From the NCBI GenBank assembly GCA_902493345.1, contig CABUPM010000006.1:1-46435 (forward strand): DNA of 46,435 bases, read 5' to 3'. Shown here piece after piece: positions 1 to 8,116 of the stretch (position 1 is the stretch's first letter; every line of letters starts with the position of its first letter). The notes under the pieces were generated by a model. It was not told the origin of the DNA. It ran no database searches and saw nothing but the letters and a program-made list of their open reading frames with translations. The translations under genes and the position numbers were made by a program. The stretch comes from an uncultured Eubacteriales bacterium (GTDB taxonomy: Bacteria > Bacillota > Clostridia > Lachnospirales > Bianqueaceae).

Positions 1-1283
1 TGGAGACAGCGGATCAGGTATTCCGGGCGGCAGATCGAGGGAAACTCATGAAAGCCGGGAGCCATACGGTACACTACGGAAGGGCGGTGGATCCTGGTAC
101 GGGAGAAGTACTGGATGAAGTCCTGGCGTTGGTCATGCGTGCTCCCAAAACCTTTACCAGAGAAGATGTGGCCGAGATCCATTGCCATGGAGGAATGTAT
201 CTTTTAAACCGTGTGCTGCAGGCGATACTGGAAAACGGCGCGCGTCTGGCGGAACCGGGAGAATTTACCAAGCGGGCTTTTCTGAACGGCAGAATTGACT
301 TATCACAGGCAGAATCCATTATGGATATGATCAGCGCAAAGTCAGAATTGTCCCTAAAGGCAGCGTCCAGGCGTCTGGAAGGACGGCTCGGACAGAAAAT
401 CCAGGAATACCGGAAGAAGCTGATGGATCTTCTGGTGCTTTTGGAGGTCGAGATTGACTACCCGGAGTATGAGATCAAAGAGGTACAGCAGATCAATCAG
501 ATGGAACAGATGCAGGAGCTTCTTACAGAGCTGGAGGCGCTGTATCGGACAGCCGATACCGGAAGAATGCTGAACGAAGGCATCCGGATTGCGCTAGTAG
601 GCCGTCCCAATATGGGAAAGTCTACGCTTCTGAACGCGTTTTTGGGAGAAGACCGGGCAATCGTTACGGAGATTCCGGGAACCACGAGGGATACGCTGGA
701 AGAGGGTATGAATCTGGACGGAATTCCGGTACAGCTGATTGATACGGCAGGGATCCGGGAAGCACAGGATCCGGTGGAACGAATCGGCGTTCTACGGGCC
801 CGTCAGACGATCGAAAACAGCGATCTGGTACTTTTATTGCTGGAAGCCTCCGCAAGGCCCTTAAACGAGGATCTGGAGCTTCTGGAGGAGGTTCAGAAGC
901 GTCCGTACCTGATCGTCAGAACCAAGATGGATTGCAGCGACACTGTAACGGAATTCGGAGACTCCATTCAGAGTATCGTTATCTCGGCGGAGACCGGAGA
1001 CGGTATGCAGGAACTGAAGCGACGGATCCGGGATATGGTGATAAGCGGAACGGTAGAAGCGGCGGACGGAGTATATCTGGGAAATATCCGGCAGAAGCAG
1101 GCGGTCGGTGGAGCGATAGAAGCGATCCGGCAGGGAATAAACACAATGAAGCAGGATTTGGGGACGGATCTTGTCAGTTCGGATTTACAACGGGCATATG
1201 ATCTCCTGGGCGAGTTGACGGGAAACAGTGTACGGGAGGATCTGACGGACGAAATCTTTTCAAGATTCTGCCTGGGAAAGTGA
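1..1283 (+). CDS. mnmE: tRNA modification GTPase MnmE (5' end cut by window)
   Basis: GTPase that, with MnmG, builds the (carboxymethyl)aminomethyl group at U34 of certain tRNAs. The frame is open from base 3, ahead of the ATG at 48, so about 30 N-terminal residues lie left of the window; 426 residues are visible. The N-terminal folate-binding domain is recognised by EIHCHGG and EFTKRAFLNGRIDLSQAE. The inserted G domain carries GRPNMGKS (G1), GTTRDT (G2) and DTAGI (G3). The C-terminus ends FCLGK, matching the conserved C-[IL]-G-K tail whose Cys is needed in the family. The G4 motif reads TKMD instead of the usual NKxD. It is first in the mnmE-mnmG-rsmG run typical of Firmicute origin regions. 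Family assignment is secure. Confidence 0.97.
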   Translation, partial: ETADQVFRAADRGKLMKAGSHTVHYGRAVDPGTGEVLDEVLALVMRAPKTFTREDVAEIHCHGGMYLLNRVLQAILENGARLAEPGEFTKRAFLNGRIDLSQAESIMDMISAKSELSLKAASRRLEGRLGQKIQEYRKKLMDLLVLLEVEIDYPEYEIKEVQQINQMEQMQELLTELEALYRTADTGRMLNEGIRIALVGRPNMGKSTLLNAFLGEDRAIVTEIPGTTRDTLEEGMNLDGIPVQLIDTAGIREAQDPVERIGVLRARQTIENSDLVLLLLEASARPLNEDLELLEEVQKRPYLIVRTKMDCSDTVTEFGDSIQSIVISAETGDGMQELKRRIRDMVISGTVEAADGVYLGNIRQKQAVGGAIEAIRQGINTMKQDLGTDLVSSDLQRAYDLLGELTGNSVREDLTDEIFSRFCLGK

Positions 1284-1291
1284 GGCAGTCT

Positions 1292-3166
1292 ATGTATCAG
1301 GAAGAAGCAATCGACGTGGCTGTGATCGGCGGAGGACATGCCGGATGTGAAGCGGCTTTGGCGGCGGCCCGTATGGGGATGAAGACGGTGCTGTTCGCGA
1401 TCAATTTGGACAGTATCGCGATGATGCCCTGCAATCCCAGTATCGGAGGAACTTCGAAGGGACATTTGGTGCGGGAAGTCGACGCGCTGGGCGGAGAGAT
1501 GGGACGCAATATCGATAAGACCTATTTACAGTCCAGAATGCTCAATACTTCTAAGGGACCGGCGGTACACTCTCTCAGGGCTCAGGCAGACAAATTCCGC
1601 TATAAAGAAGCGATGAAAGAGGTTCTGGAGCATACGCCGGGTCTGCGGATCCGGCAGGCGGAGATTGCGGATCTGGATGTACAGGATCATGTGCTGAAGG
1701 GTGTGATCACAGCCGCGGGAGCGTATTATCCGTGTAAAACAGCGATTCTGGCAACAGGAACGTATCTGCGGGCGCAATGTATTCATGGGGAGTACCGCAA
1801 GCATTCCGGACCGAACGGCCTGGCAGCGGCGGATCTTCTGACAGATCGTCTGAAGGCTCTGGGGCTGTCTATGCGCCGATTCAAGACGGGAACACCGGCG
1901 CGGGTCGACGGCAGAACCGTTGATTTTTCCAAGATGGAAAAACAGGGCGGAGATGAGAGGATTGTTCCCTTTTCCTTTACCAACCGTCCGGAAGACATCG
2001 CGAGAGAGCAGCTGCCGTGCTATCTGACCTATACGACGCCCAGAACGCATCAGATCATCCGGGAGAATCTGCACCGCTCACCGCTGTATTCCGGTGTGAT
2101 TCACGGGATTGGACCGAGATATTGTCCTTCCATCGAAGATAAGGTCGTACGATTCGCGGATAAGGAGAGGCATCAGGTATTTTTGGAGCCGGAGGGCGAG
2201 CATACCAATGAGTACTATGTACAGGGGATGTCTTCGTCTTTGCCGGAGGACGTGCAGAGGGATATGCTGCGGACGCTGATCGGCATGGAAAATGTACAGG
2301 TGATGCGTACCGGATATGCGATCGAATATGACTGCATTGATCCGCAGGAGCTGGATCTCTCCCTGCATATCAAATCCATAGAAGGATTGTATTCCGCGGG
2401 ACAGTTTAACGGAAGCTCCGGCTACGAAGAAGCGGCAGCGCAGGGACTGATGGCAGGGATCAACGCCGCATTGTGGATTCAGGGAAAGAAACCGTTTGTA
2501 CTCAACCGCAGCGAAGCGTATATAGGCGTATTGATTGACGATCTGGTGACCAAGGGAACCAACGAGCCGTATCGGATGATGACATCGCGGGCAGAGTACC
2601 GCTTGCTGCTGCGTCAGGACAACGCGGATCTGCGGTTAACGGAAAAAGGTTACGAATTGGGACTGATCCCGCAGGATCGGTATGAAGCCTTTTTACAAAA
2701 GAAAAAGAATATCGAAGAGGAGCTGCGGCGGGTTCGGGAGACGACTCTGGGCGGAAGCCGTAAGGTCAACGAAATACTGGAAGGAGCCGGGACATCTCCG
2801 CTGAAGATGGGAGTTCCTATGGCAGAGCTCCTGAAGCGTCCAGAGATCAGCTATGAGGCTCTGGCGCCGGTGGATCCGGAGAGACCGGAGCTGGATCCTC
2901 TGGTGATAGAGCAGGTGATGATTCAGATCCGATATGAAGGATATATCGAAAAACAGCTGGAACAGGCAGAAAAATTCCAAAAAATGGAAAATAAACTTCT
3001 TCCGCAGAATCTGGATTATACCAAGATCAAGGGGCTCCGGATTGAAGCGGCGCAAAAGCTGGAAAAGCTTCATCCGGCATCGGTTGGACAGGCATCCAGA
3101 ATTTCGGGTGTATCCCCAGCGGATATCAGTGTGCTTTTAGTATATTTGAAACAAGGAAAACGATAA
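1292..3166 (+). CDS. mnmG: tRNA uridine-5-carboxymethylaminomethyl modification enzyme MnmG (GidA)
   Basis: FAD- and NADH-dependent partner of MnmE in wobble-uridine modification. The N-terminus has the dinucleotide-binding motif GGGHAGCEAALAAARMG, followed by PCNPSIGG and GHLVREVDALGGEMG. FAD-region motif GQFNGSSGYEEAAAQG and MMTSRAEYRLLLRQDNAD follow, then the helical C-terminal domain. The frame also offers a GTG at 1280 overlapping the mnmE stop, but the ATG at 1292 has GTGAGG a few bases upstream and gives the normal family N-terminus, so I chose it (624 aa, family about 620-630). Translation is probably coupled to mnmE, and the stop overlaps the rsmG start (TAATG). Confidence 0.97.
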   Translation: MYQEEAIDVAVIGGGHAGCEAALAAARMGMKTVLFAINLDSIAMMPCNPSIGGTSKGHLVREVDALGGEMGRNIDKTYLQSRMLNTSKGPAVHSLRAQADKFRYKEAMKEVLEHTPGLRIRQAEIADLDVQDHVLKGVITAAGAYYPCKTAILATGTYLRAQCIHGEYRKHSGPNGLAAADLLTDRLKALGLSMRRFKTGTPARVDGRTVDFSKMEKQGGDERIVPFSFTNRPEDIAREQLPCYLTYTTPRTHQIIRENLHRSPLYSGVIHGIGPRYCPSIEDKVVRFADKERHQVFLEPEGEHTNEYYVQGMSSSLPEDVQRDMLRTLIGMENVQVMRTGYAIEYDCIDPQELDLSLHIKSIEGLYSAGQFNGSSGYEEAAAQGLMAGINAALWIQGKKPFVLNRSEAYIGVLIDDLVTKGTNEPYRMMTSRAEYRLLLRQDNADLRLTEKGYELGLIPQDRYEAFLQKKKNIEEELRRVRETTLGGSRKVNEILEGAGTSPLKMGVPMAELLKRPEISYEALAPVDPERPELDPLVIEQVMIQIRYEGYIEKQLEQAEKFQKMENKLLPQNLDYTKIKGLRIEAAQKLEKLHPASVGQASRISGVSPADISVLLVYLKQGKR

Positions 3167-3897
3167 TGGAGCAATGGATCAGGAGTTTACAGGAAAAGGC
3201 AGAAGGACTGAGGCTGGACGGTAAAAAGGCAGAACTTCCGATAACAGCGCAGCAGGCGGAAGAACTGTATCGGTATATGGAGCTTCTCTTGCGCTGGAAT
3301 GAAAAGATGAATCTGACGGCGCTGACCGATCCGATGGATATTTTAAGCAAGCATTTTCTGGACAGCGCGGCAGGCGGAGCCTTATTGCCTGCGGGAAGTA
3401 TCGCGGATATCGGGACCGGCGCCGGATTTCCCGGGGTGGTTCTGAAGATTTTGAACCCGGAGCATCCGGTTGTGTTGATGGACGCACTGCAGAAAAGACT
3501 TTCTTTTTTACAGGAGGTCTGTTCCGAGCTTGGACTGCAGGATGTGGAGCTGGTCCATGAACGGGCAGAAGAGGCAGGGCAGAAAAAGGAATACCGCGCT
3601 CAGTATGACTGTGCGGTATCCCGTGCCGTCGCGCCCCTTCCGGTTCTTCTGGAATACTGCATTCCGATGGTTAGGACCGGAGGAGTCTTTCTGGCCTATA
3701 AGGGTCCTGCGCTTCAGGAAGAGCTGCATGCATCCGCGCACGCATTGGGACTCTTAGGCTGTACTGTGGAAAGTGTGCATAAGATTACGCTGGATGGCGA
3801 AGATTGGGAGCACATGATTGCGGTCATCCGGAAGGAAAAGCCGACGCATCCGATCTATCCGAGGAGACAGGCAAAGATTAAAAAGGATCCGCTATAA
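3166..3897 (+). CDS. rsmG: 16S rRNA (guanine527-N7)-methyltransferase RsmG (GidB)
   Basis: SAM-dependent methyltransferase acting on G527 of 16S rRNA (E. coli numbering). It has the class I SAM-binding motif DIGTGAGFPGVVLKI at about residues 82-96, preceded by RWNEKMNLTAL and KHFLDSAA, both characteristic of RsmG, and followed by AVSRAVAPL. At 243 aa the length is normal. The ATG overlaps the mnmG stop codon by one base (TAATG), implying translational coupling in the mnmE-mnmG-rsmG operon. The lysine-rich end (RRQAKIKKDP) is typical of the family. Confidence 0.96.
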   Translation: MEQWIRSLQEKAEGLRLDGKKAELPITAQQAEELYRYMELLLRWNEKMNLTALTDPMDILSKHFLDSAAGGALLPAGSIADIGTGAGFPGVVLKILNPEHPVVLMDALQKRLSFLQEVCSELGLQDVELVHERAEEAGQKKEYRAQYDCAVSRAVAPLPVLLEYCIPMVRTGGVFLAYKGPALQEELHASAHALGLLGCTVESVHKITLDGEDWEHMIAVIRKEKPTHPIYPRRQAKIKKDPL

Positions 3898-3958
3898 GGA
3901 TCTTTCCCTCGCATACATAGGTCCTCATTGCAGGGCCGAAATTAAGGAGGGAATCCGT

Positions 3959-4795
3959 ATGAAACAGTTTGACGAAAAGACATATGGAAAAATGCAGGTG
4001 GCAGTCATCGATTCCAATCAGGTGCTGCCCAATCCGTATCAGCCGCGGCGAGTATTTGATGCCCTTGCTATGCAGGAGCTGGCAGATTCTATACGGCAGC
4101 ACGGTGTGATGCAGCCCATTAGTGTCCGCCGGGTGGGCGCGTATTATGAGCTGATTGCCGGAGAACGCAGGCTTAGGGCCTCGAAAATGGCGGGATATTC
4201 GACCATTCCGGCGATTGTTTTTGATCAGGACGATCAGGAGAGTGCGTTAATTGCGCTGGTAGAGAACATCCAGAGGCAGGATCTGAATTTTTTTGAGGAA
4301 GCGGACGGGTATCGGAATCTGATGGAAGATCATGGGCTGACGCAGGAGGAGATTGCTAAGGTCGTCGGAAAGAGTCAATCCGCGGTGGCCAATAAGCTGC
4401 GCCTCCTGAAGCTTGCGCCGGAGATACGTAAGGTACTCCTGGAGCAGCATCTGACAGAACGTCATGCCAGGCTGCTGCTGAGAATTCCGGAGCCTGAGCG
4501 ATGGGGGTATCTTAGAAAGATTGTAAGCGACGGATTGAATGTGGCACAGAGTGAACGGCTGGTAGAGGAAGGATTGGATATGCCGGAGAAACCGGCAGCG
4601 CCTCAGGCGGTACAGCGCACGGAAAAGATCCGGCGAAGCTTAAATGTCAAGGGGTACTTTAAGGATATCCGCCTTTTCAGCAACACCGTAAAGAAGGCAG
4701 TGGATATGATGAAAACGTCAGGTGTGTTGGTGGATATGGAAGAGGAAAAGCGGGAGGATTGCTATGAAATGAGAATCCGCATCCCGATGCGGTAA
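3959..4795 (+). CDS. noc: ParB-family nucleoid occlusion protein (Noc-like)
   Basis: ParB/Noc-family DNA-binding protein. The frame extends upstream into rsmG, but the ATG at 3959 has TTAAGGAGGGA 7-8 bases before it and gives the expected N-terminus (278 aa; B. subtilis Noc is 283 aa). The CTP-binding/ParB core includes NPYQPRRVFD, GERRLRASKMAG and LIALVENIQRQDLN; the helix-turn-helix region is LTQEEIAKVVGKSQSAVANKLRLLKL. Position directly after rsmG is where noc lies in Bacillus, and a second ParB protein next to parA lies at 8886, so this copy is better called Noc. In the family, Noc binds its own palindromes and blocks division over DNA; whether it does so here is inference. A strong hairpin terminator follows. 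Confidence 0.85.
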   Translation: MKQFDEKTYGKMQVAVIDSNQVLPNPYQPRRVFDALAMQELADSIRQHGVMQPISVRRVGAYYELIAGERRLRASKMAGYSTIPAIVFDQDDQESALIALVENIQRQDLNFFEEADGYRNLMEDHGLTQEEIAKVVGKSQSAVANKLRLLKLAPEIRKVLLEQHLTERHARLLLRIPEPERWGYLRKIVSDGLNVAQSERLVEEGLDMPEKPAAPQAVQRTEKIRRSLNVKGYFKDIRLFSNTVKKAVDMMKTSGVLVDMEEEKREDCYEMRIRIPMR

Positions 4796-4804
4796 GATTT
4801 TATC

Positions 4805-4834
4805 AAAAAGGGCCTTTTCATAGGGCCCTTTTCT
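4805..4834 (+). terminator. Intrinsic terminator after noc
   Basis: AAAAGGGCC at 4806-4814 pairs with GGCCCTTTT at 4824-4832 across a 9-base loop, followed by TTCTTG. It lies 10 bases after the noc stop and just before the next promoter, so it closes the mnmE-noc operon. Confidence 0.85.
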
Positions 4835-4862
4835 TGTAACTAAGGGAAAATTCTGATATAAT
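4834..4862 (+). promoter_or_regulatory. Sigma-A type promoter for the GNAT gene
   Basis: TTGTAA at 4834-4839, a 17-base spacer, and TATAAT at 4857-4862 with TG just upstream (extended -10). It starts within the tail of the preceding terminator and lies about 30 bases before the acetyltransferase start. Confidence 0.75.
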
Positions 4863-4890
4863 ATGGATATTCAGGAAAGGAGTGAAGAAA

Positions 4891-5331
4891 ATGCTGAAGG
4901 GCATTTGGAAAAGCGGCAGTGAGGATTTATCCGACGCGTTTGATTTACGAAGACATATCTTTATAGAAGAGCAAAAAGTTCCCGTGGGCCTGGAATTTAC
5001 AGGGGATGACACGGAGTATGAGCACCTAATCATCTATGATGACGGAGAGGCTGTCGCAACCGGAAGAATGTGCTTTGTATCCCCCAAGAGAGTCCATCTT
5101 GGAAGAATCTGTGTTAAAAAGGAAAAGTGCGGTCAGAAAATCGGAGATTTTCTGGTTCGGATCATGTTGGAAAAGGCTTTTCAGATGGGAGCCTTGGAGG
5201 CGGAGCTGGATGCGCAGGAGCAGGCTGCTCCTTTTTATCAAAAACTTGGTTTTGTACGAGTTGGTCCCATCGATGAACCGACAGGGATTCCGCATTGCGC
5301 GATGACAGCGGATCTGCTGAAAAGAGTATAA
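4891..5331 (+). CDS. GNAT family N-acetyltransferase (ElaA/YjcF-like)
   Basis: A 146-residue acetyl-CoA-dependent acetyltransferase of unknown substrate. Family marks are the N-terminal DLRRHIFIEEQKVP (the R-x-x-V/I-F-x-x-E-Q-x-V-P pattern of ElaA/YjcF-type proteins), the acetyl-CoA pyrophosphate-loop region VHLGRICVKKEKCGQKIGDFLV, and the late AAPFYQKLGFVRVG. ATG 4891 is preferred over the in-frame GTG 4882, because the GTG overlaps the ribosome site GGAAAGGAG. It stands alone between its own promoter and the promoter of argS. Substrate cannot be predicted. Confidence 0.85.
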   Translation: MLKGIWKSGSEDLSDAFDLRRHIFIEEQKVPVGLEFTGDDTEYEHLIIYDDGEAVATGRMCFVSPKRVHLGRICVKKEKCGQKIGDFLVRIMLEKAFQMGALEAELDAQEQAAPFYQKLGFVRVGPIDEPTGIPHCAMTADLLKRV

Positions 5332-5370
5332 AAAAGTCGGAAAAATCAAAGGTCATGAGGGACTTCCTGC

Positions 5371-5399
5371 TAGACAAACAGGGAATTCCTCTGTATAAT
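5371..5399 (+). promoter_or_regulatory. Sigma-A type promoter for argS
   Basis: TAGACA at 5371-5376, 17-base spacer, TATAAT at 5394-5399, then a ribosome site AAAGGAAG at 5419-5426 before ATG 5431. No T-box or other leader fits into the roughly 25 bases between the start site and the gene. Confidence 0.8.
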
Positions 5400-5430
5400 A
5401 GAAGCAAGAAAAAGAAGAAAGGAAGATAAA

Positions 5431-7134
5431 ATGACAATTAAGGAGTATACAGCAGAAAAGTTTGCAGAAGTTCTTCCGCAGATAGAAGTAGAAACCGTTC
5501 GGGAAATGTTGGAGATCCCGCCGGACAAGAAGATGGGAGACTACGCGTTTCCATGTTTTCGCCTAGCGAAGCAGCTGAGAAAGGCACCGGTTCTGATTTC
5601 CAAGGAGATTGCGGAGGCACTGCAGGAAAAGGATGCTTTTGAGAAGGCAGAGGCTGTCGGTCCCTATGTCAATGTATGTGTCAGGGCAGAGAAGGTTGTG
5701 GATCTGGTCACGGAAGCTTTCGGACAGCAGAAGCGGTTCGGATCTTCGGAAGAAGGAAAAGGAAAGACGATCGTACTGGATTATTCTTCCATCAATATCG
5801 CAAAGCCTTTTCATATCGGACATCTCAGAACGACCGTAATCGGTAATTCGATCCATAAATTATACCGATATCTCGGTTACAATACGGTACGGGTTAACCA
5901 TTTGGGAGACTGGGGTACGCAGTTTGGTAAGCTGGTGGTTGCTTATCGTATGTGGGGCAATAAGGAATTGGTTGAACAGCAGGGAATTCAGGGCCTTTTG
6001 GATCTGTATGTACGTTTTCATCAGGAAGCGAAGATCCATCCGGAGCTGGATGATGAAGCGAGAGCGACATTTACGGCAATGGAACACGGAGACGAGGAGA
6101 TTCTGGCTATCTGGAAATGGTTTATTGAGATTAGCCTGAAGGAAGTCGCCAAGGTATATGATCTCTTGGATGTACAGTTTGATTCCTATAACGGCGAAAG
6201 CTTTTATATGGACAAGGTAGGAGCTGTCATTGAGGAGCTGAAGGAAAAAGGACTTCTGAAGGAGAGCGATGGCGCGCAGATTGTAGATCTGTCCGAATAT
6301 AATATGCCGCCCTGTCTGGTACTTAAGAAGGATGGCAGCTCTCTGTATCATACCAGAGATCTGGCAGCGGCAATCTATCGAAAGAATACTTATGACTTTT
6401 ATAAATGCATTTATGTGACAGCCTTCGATCAGGGACTGCATTTCGCACAGTTCTTTAAGGTATTGGAGCTGATGGGATATGAATGGAGTAAGGACCTGGT
6501 GCATGTACCTTATGGTCTGGTAAGCCTGGAAAGCGGCAAGATGTCTACTCGAGAGGGACAGGTTGTCTTCCTGCAGGATCTGCTGGATGAAGCGATTGCG
6601 AAGACACGGGAGATTATCCTTGAGAAGAATCCGGAACTGGAAAATGTGGACGAGGTTGCAAAACAGGTGGGCGTCGGAGCGGTGGTGTTCAATGATCTGT
6701 TTAACAATCGTATCAAGGATGTCGTGTTTTCTTGGGATAAGGTCCTGAATTTTGATGGAGAGACCGGACCGTATGTACAGTATACTTTCGCAAGAGCATC
6801 CAGCATTTTGAGAAAAGCGGGATATACCGATTTCCATGCGGAGGATATGAAGGGCAGCTGCCTGAAGGATGAATATGCGCAGGAGATTCTTAAGACAATT
6901 GAAGAATTCCCCAAGAAGGTAAAAGAAGCCGCTGAGAGATATGAACCTTACGTAATTACACGGTTTACTGTAGCGCTGGCTTCCGCGTTCAATAAATTCT
7001 ATCATGAAGATCCGATTCTGAGCGCAGAGACAGAAGAGTTAAAGAAGGCAAGATTGGCATTGACAAAGATGGTGACCGTAGTTCTGAAGGAAGGACTATC
7101 ACTGATTGGAGTACAGGCTCCGGAGAAGATGTAA
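5431..7134 (+). CDS. argS: Arginine-tRNA ligase
   Basis: Class I aminoacyl-tRNA synthetase charging tRNA-Arg. The N-terminal ArgS-specific tRNA-recognition domain covers about residues 1-90. The HIGH signature is FHIGHLRTTVIGNSI at about 127-141, preceded by DYSSINIAKP (the ArgS [D/E]-[F/Y]-S-S-P/I-N-x-A-K-P pattern). NHLGDWGTQFG follows, and the KMSKS equivalent is GKMSTREG, a usual ArgS form. The C-terminal anticodon domain includes VFNDLFNNRIKDVVFSWD and GPYVQYTFARASSI. At 567 aa the length is typical. It stops three bases before the lipid-kinase gene, so the two are probably cotranscribed. Confidence 0.97.
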   Translation: MTIKEYTAEKFAEVLPQIEVETVREMLEIPPDKKMGDYAFPCFRLAKQLRKAPVLISKEIAEALQEKDAFEKAEAVGPYVNVCVRAEKVVDLVTEAFGQQKRFGSSEEGKGKTIVLDYSSINIAKPFHIGHLRTTVIGNSIHKLYRYLGYNTVRVNHLGDWGTQFGKLVVAYRMWGNKELVEQQGIQGLLDLYVRFHQEAKIHPELDDEARATFTAMEHGDEEILAIWKWFIEISLKEVAKVYDLLDVQFDSYNGESFYMDKVGAVIEELKEKGLLKESDGAQIVDLSEYNMPPCLVLKKDGSSLYHTRDLAAAIYRKNTYDFYKCIYVTAFDQGLHFAQFFKVLELMGYEWSKDLVHVPYGLVSLESGKMSTREGQVVFLQDLLDEAIAKTREIILEKNPELENVDEVAKQVGVGAVVFNDLFNNRIKDVVFSWDKVLNFDGETGPYVQYTFARASSILRKAGYTDFHAEDMKGSCLKDEYAQEILKTIEEFPKKVKEAAERYEPYVITRFTVALASAFNKFYHEDPILSAETEELKKARLALTKMVTVVLKEGLSLIGVQAPEKM

Positions 7135-7137
7135 TTC

Positions 7138-8097
7138 ATGGAAAAGGATATATTGCTGCTGTATAATCCAAAAGCTGGCGACACGTTCTTCCGATTTGAG
7201 CTGGAGCGGTTCTTGAACGTATTTGGCGACATGGGATGTACCGTACGAATCTTCCGCAGTCAGTATATTGGAGATATGGCAGCATGCATCCGCCGAAGCA
7301 ATATGGACGAGTTGGGCCTGATTATTGCTGCCGGTGGCGATGGAACCGTCAATGAGGTTCTGCAGGCGATGATGGAACAGCCCAAGAGAGTTCCCTTGGG
7401 CGTGATTCCGGCAGGTACTTCCAATGATGTAGCAAAATATCTGGAGATGCCAGAGGATTATGGACAATGTATCGAGATTCTGTGCCGGATGCAGCAGGAA
7501 AGCATGAATGTCGGTGAAGTAAACGGACGATTCTTTTTGAACCGATGCGGCTTTGGAAATATGGTCAGTATCTTCCAATCGACCAATCAGGAAATGAAAA
7601 ACACATTCGGACGAGCGGCTTACTACCTAAAGGGAGTTACACAGCTGCCGAAGGCCGAACCCTTTCATTTGAAGATCCGGACCCCGGAGATCACTTATGA
7701 GGGTGAATTCATCATGTTCCAGGTTCTGAACGGAGAAGGAGCCAAGATTCAGAACAAGGCGTTTACAGTGGATACAACAGAACGAGATACTTTGGAGTTT
7801 ATCGGAATCAAAAAAAGTTCTCCGTTGACCAACCGCCGTTTATTGATGCAATCCATCCGCAAGATTCCAATGCATCATAAAAGTGTCGTTCGGATGAAAG
7901 CGGATGAATTCGAAATCACCTCGGATCATCTCCCTAAGAGCATGACAGAAAGCTATGTTGATGGAGAACATGGACCAGGAATGCCTTTGAAGTTCCAAGT
8001 CCATAAAAATGCCCTGCAAGTGATTACAAATCGGGAATGTTCCACGTGGAACATTCCAAAAATTCCACACAGGGGAATGTTCCACGTGGAACAATAA
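7138..8097 (+). CDS. Diacylglycerol/lipid kinase family protein (YegS/DgkB-like)
   Basis: Soluble lipid kinase of the DAGK catalytic-domain superfamily; DgkB recycles diacylglycerol in Gram-positive phospholipid turnover, though the substrate here is inferred. Motifs: LLYNPKAGD at the N-terminus, nucleotide-binding GGDGTVNEVLQAM at about residues 64-76, and GVIPAGTSNDVAKYL (family GTxNDFA) at about 90-104. Of 319 residues, the last 20 or so (from about residue 298, ending MFHVEQ) look unlike the family: they are the translation of two parS palindromes at 8038-8053 and 8078-8093. It sits between argS and parA, with the parA ribosome site at its stop codon. The final 60 bases therefore work both as coding sequence and as a partition site. 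Confidence 0.88.
   Translation: MEKDILLLYNPKAGDTFFRFELERFLNVFGDMGCTVRIFRSQYIGDMAACIRRSNMDELGLIIAAGGDGTVNEVLQAMMEQPKRVPLGVIPAGTSNDVAKYLEMPEDYGQCIEILCRMQQESMNVGEVNGRFFLNRCGFGNMVSIFQSTNQEMKNTFGRAAYYLKGVTQLPKAEPFHLKIRTPEITYEGEFIMFQVLNGEGAKIQNKAFTVDTTERDTLEFIGIKKSSPLTNRRLLMQSIRKIPMHHKSVVRMKADEFEITSDHLPKSMTESYVDGEHGPGMPLKFQVHKNALQVITNRECSTWNIPKIPHRGMFHVEQ
8038..8053. promoter_or_regulatory. parS centromere site 1
   Basis: Perfect 16-base palindrome TGTTCCACGTGGAACA, differing from the B. subtilis parS consensus TGTTTCACGTGAAACA by one symmetrical base pair (T/A to C/G). The symmetry extends to 24 bases (8034-8057). It should be the loading site for the ParB encoded at 8886. It lies inside the 3' coding part of the lipid-kinase gene, 64 bases before parA. 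Confidence 0.92.
8078..8093. promoter_or_regulatory. parS centromere site 2
   Basis: Second exact copy of TGTTCCACGTGGAACA, 40 bases from the first (centre to centre), so on nearly the same face of the helix if about 10.5 bases per turn is assumed. It overlaps the last codons of the lipid-kinase gene and ends 24 bases before the parA ATG. ParB bound here could also affect parA transcription (inference). Confidence 0.92.
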
Positions 8098-8116
8098 AGG
8101 AGGAAGGTCAAAAACA

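Noticed and set aside
5332..5370. Possible terminator or leader element before argS
   Set aside because: Only weak, interrupted pairing is visible, and no T-box core sequence is present.
5860..7005. 381-codon minus-strand frame
   Set aside because: Antisense shadow of argS without protein-like features.
8034..8093. The palindromes before parA as an ordinary operator or terminator
   Set aside because: Two exact copies match the parS consensus apart from one symmetric base pair, lack a T-run, and lie beside parAB, so parS is the better reading.
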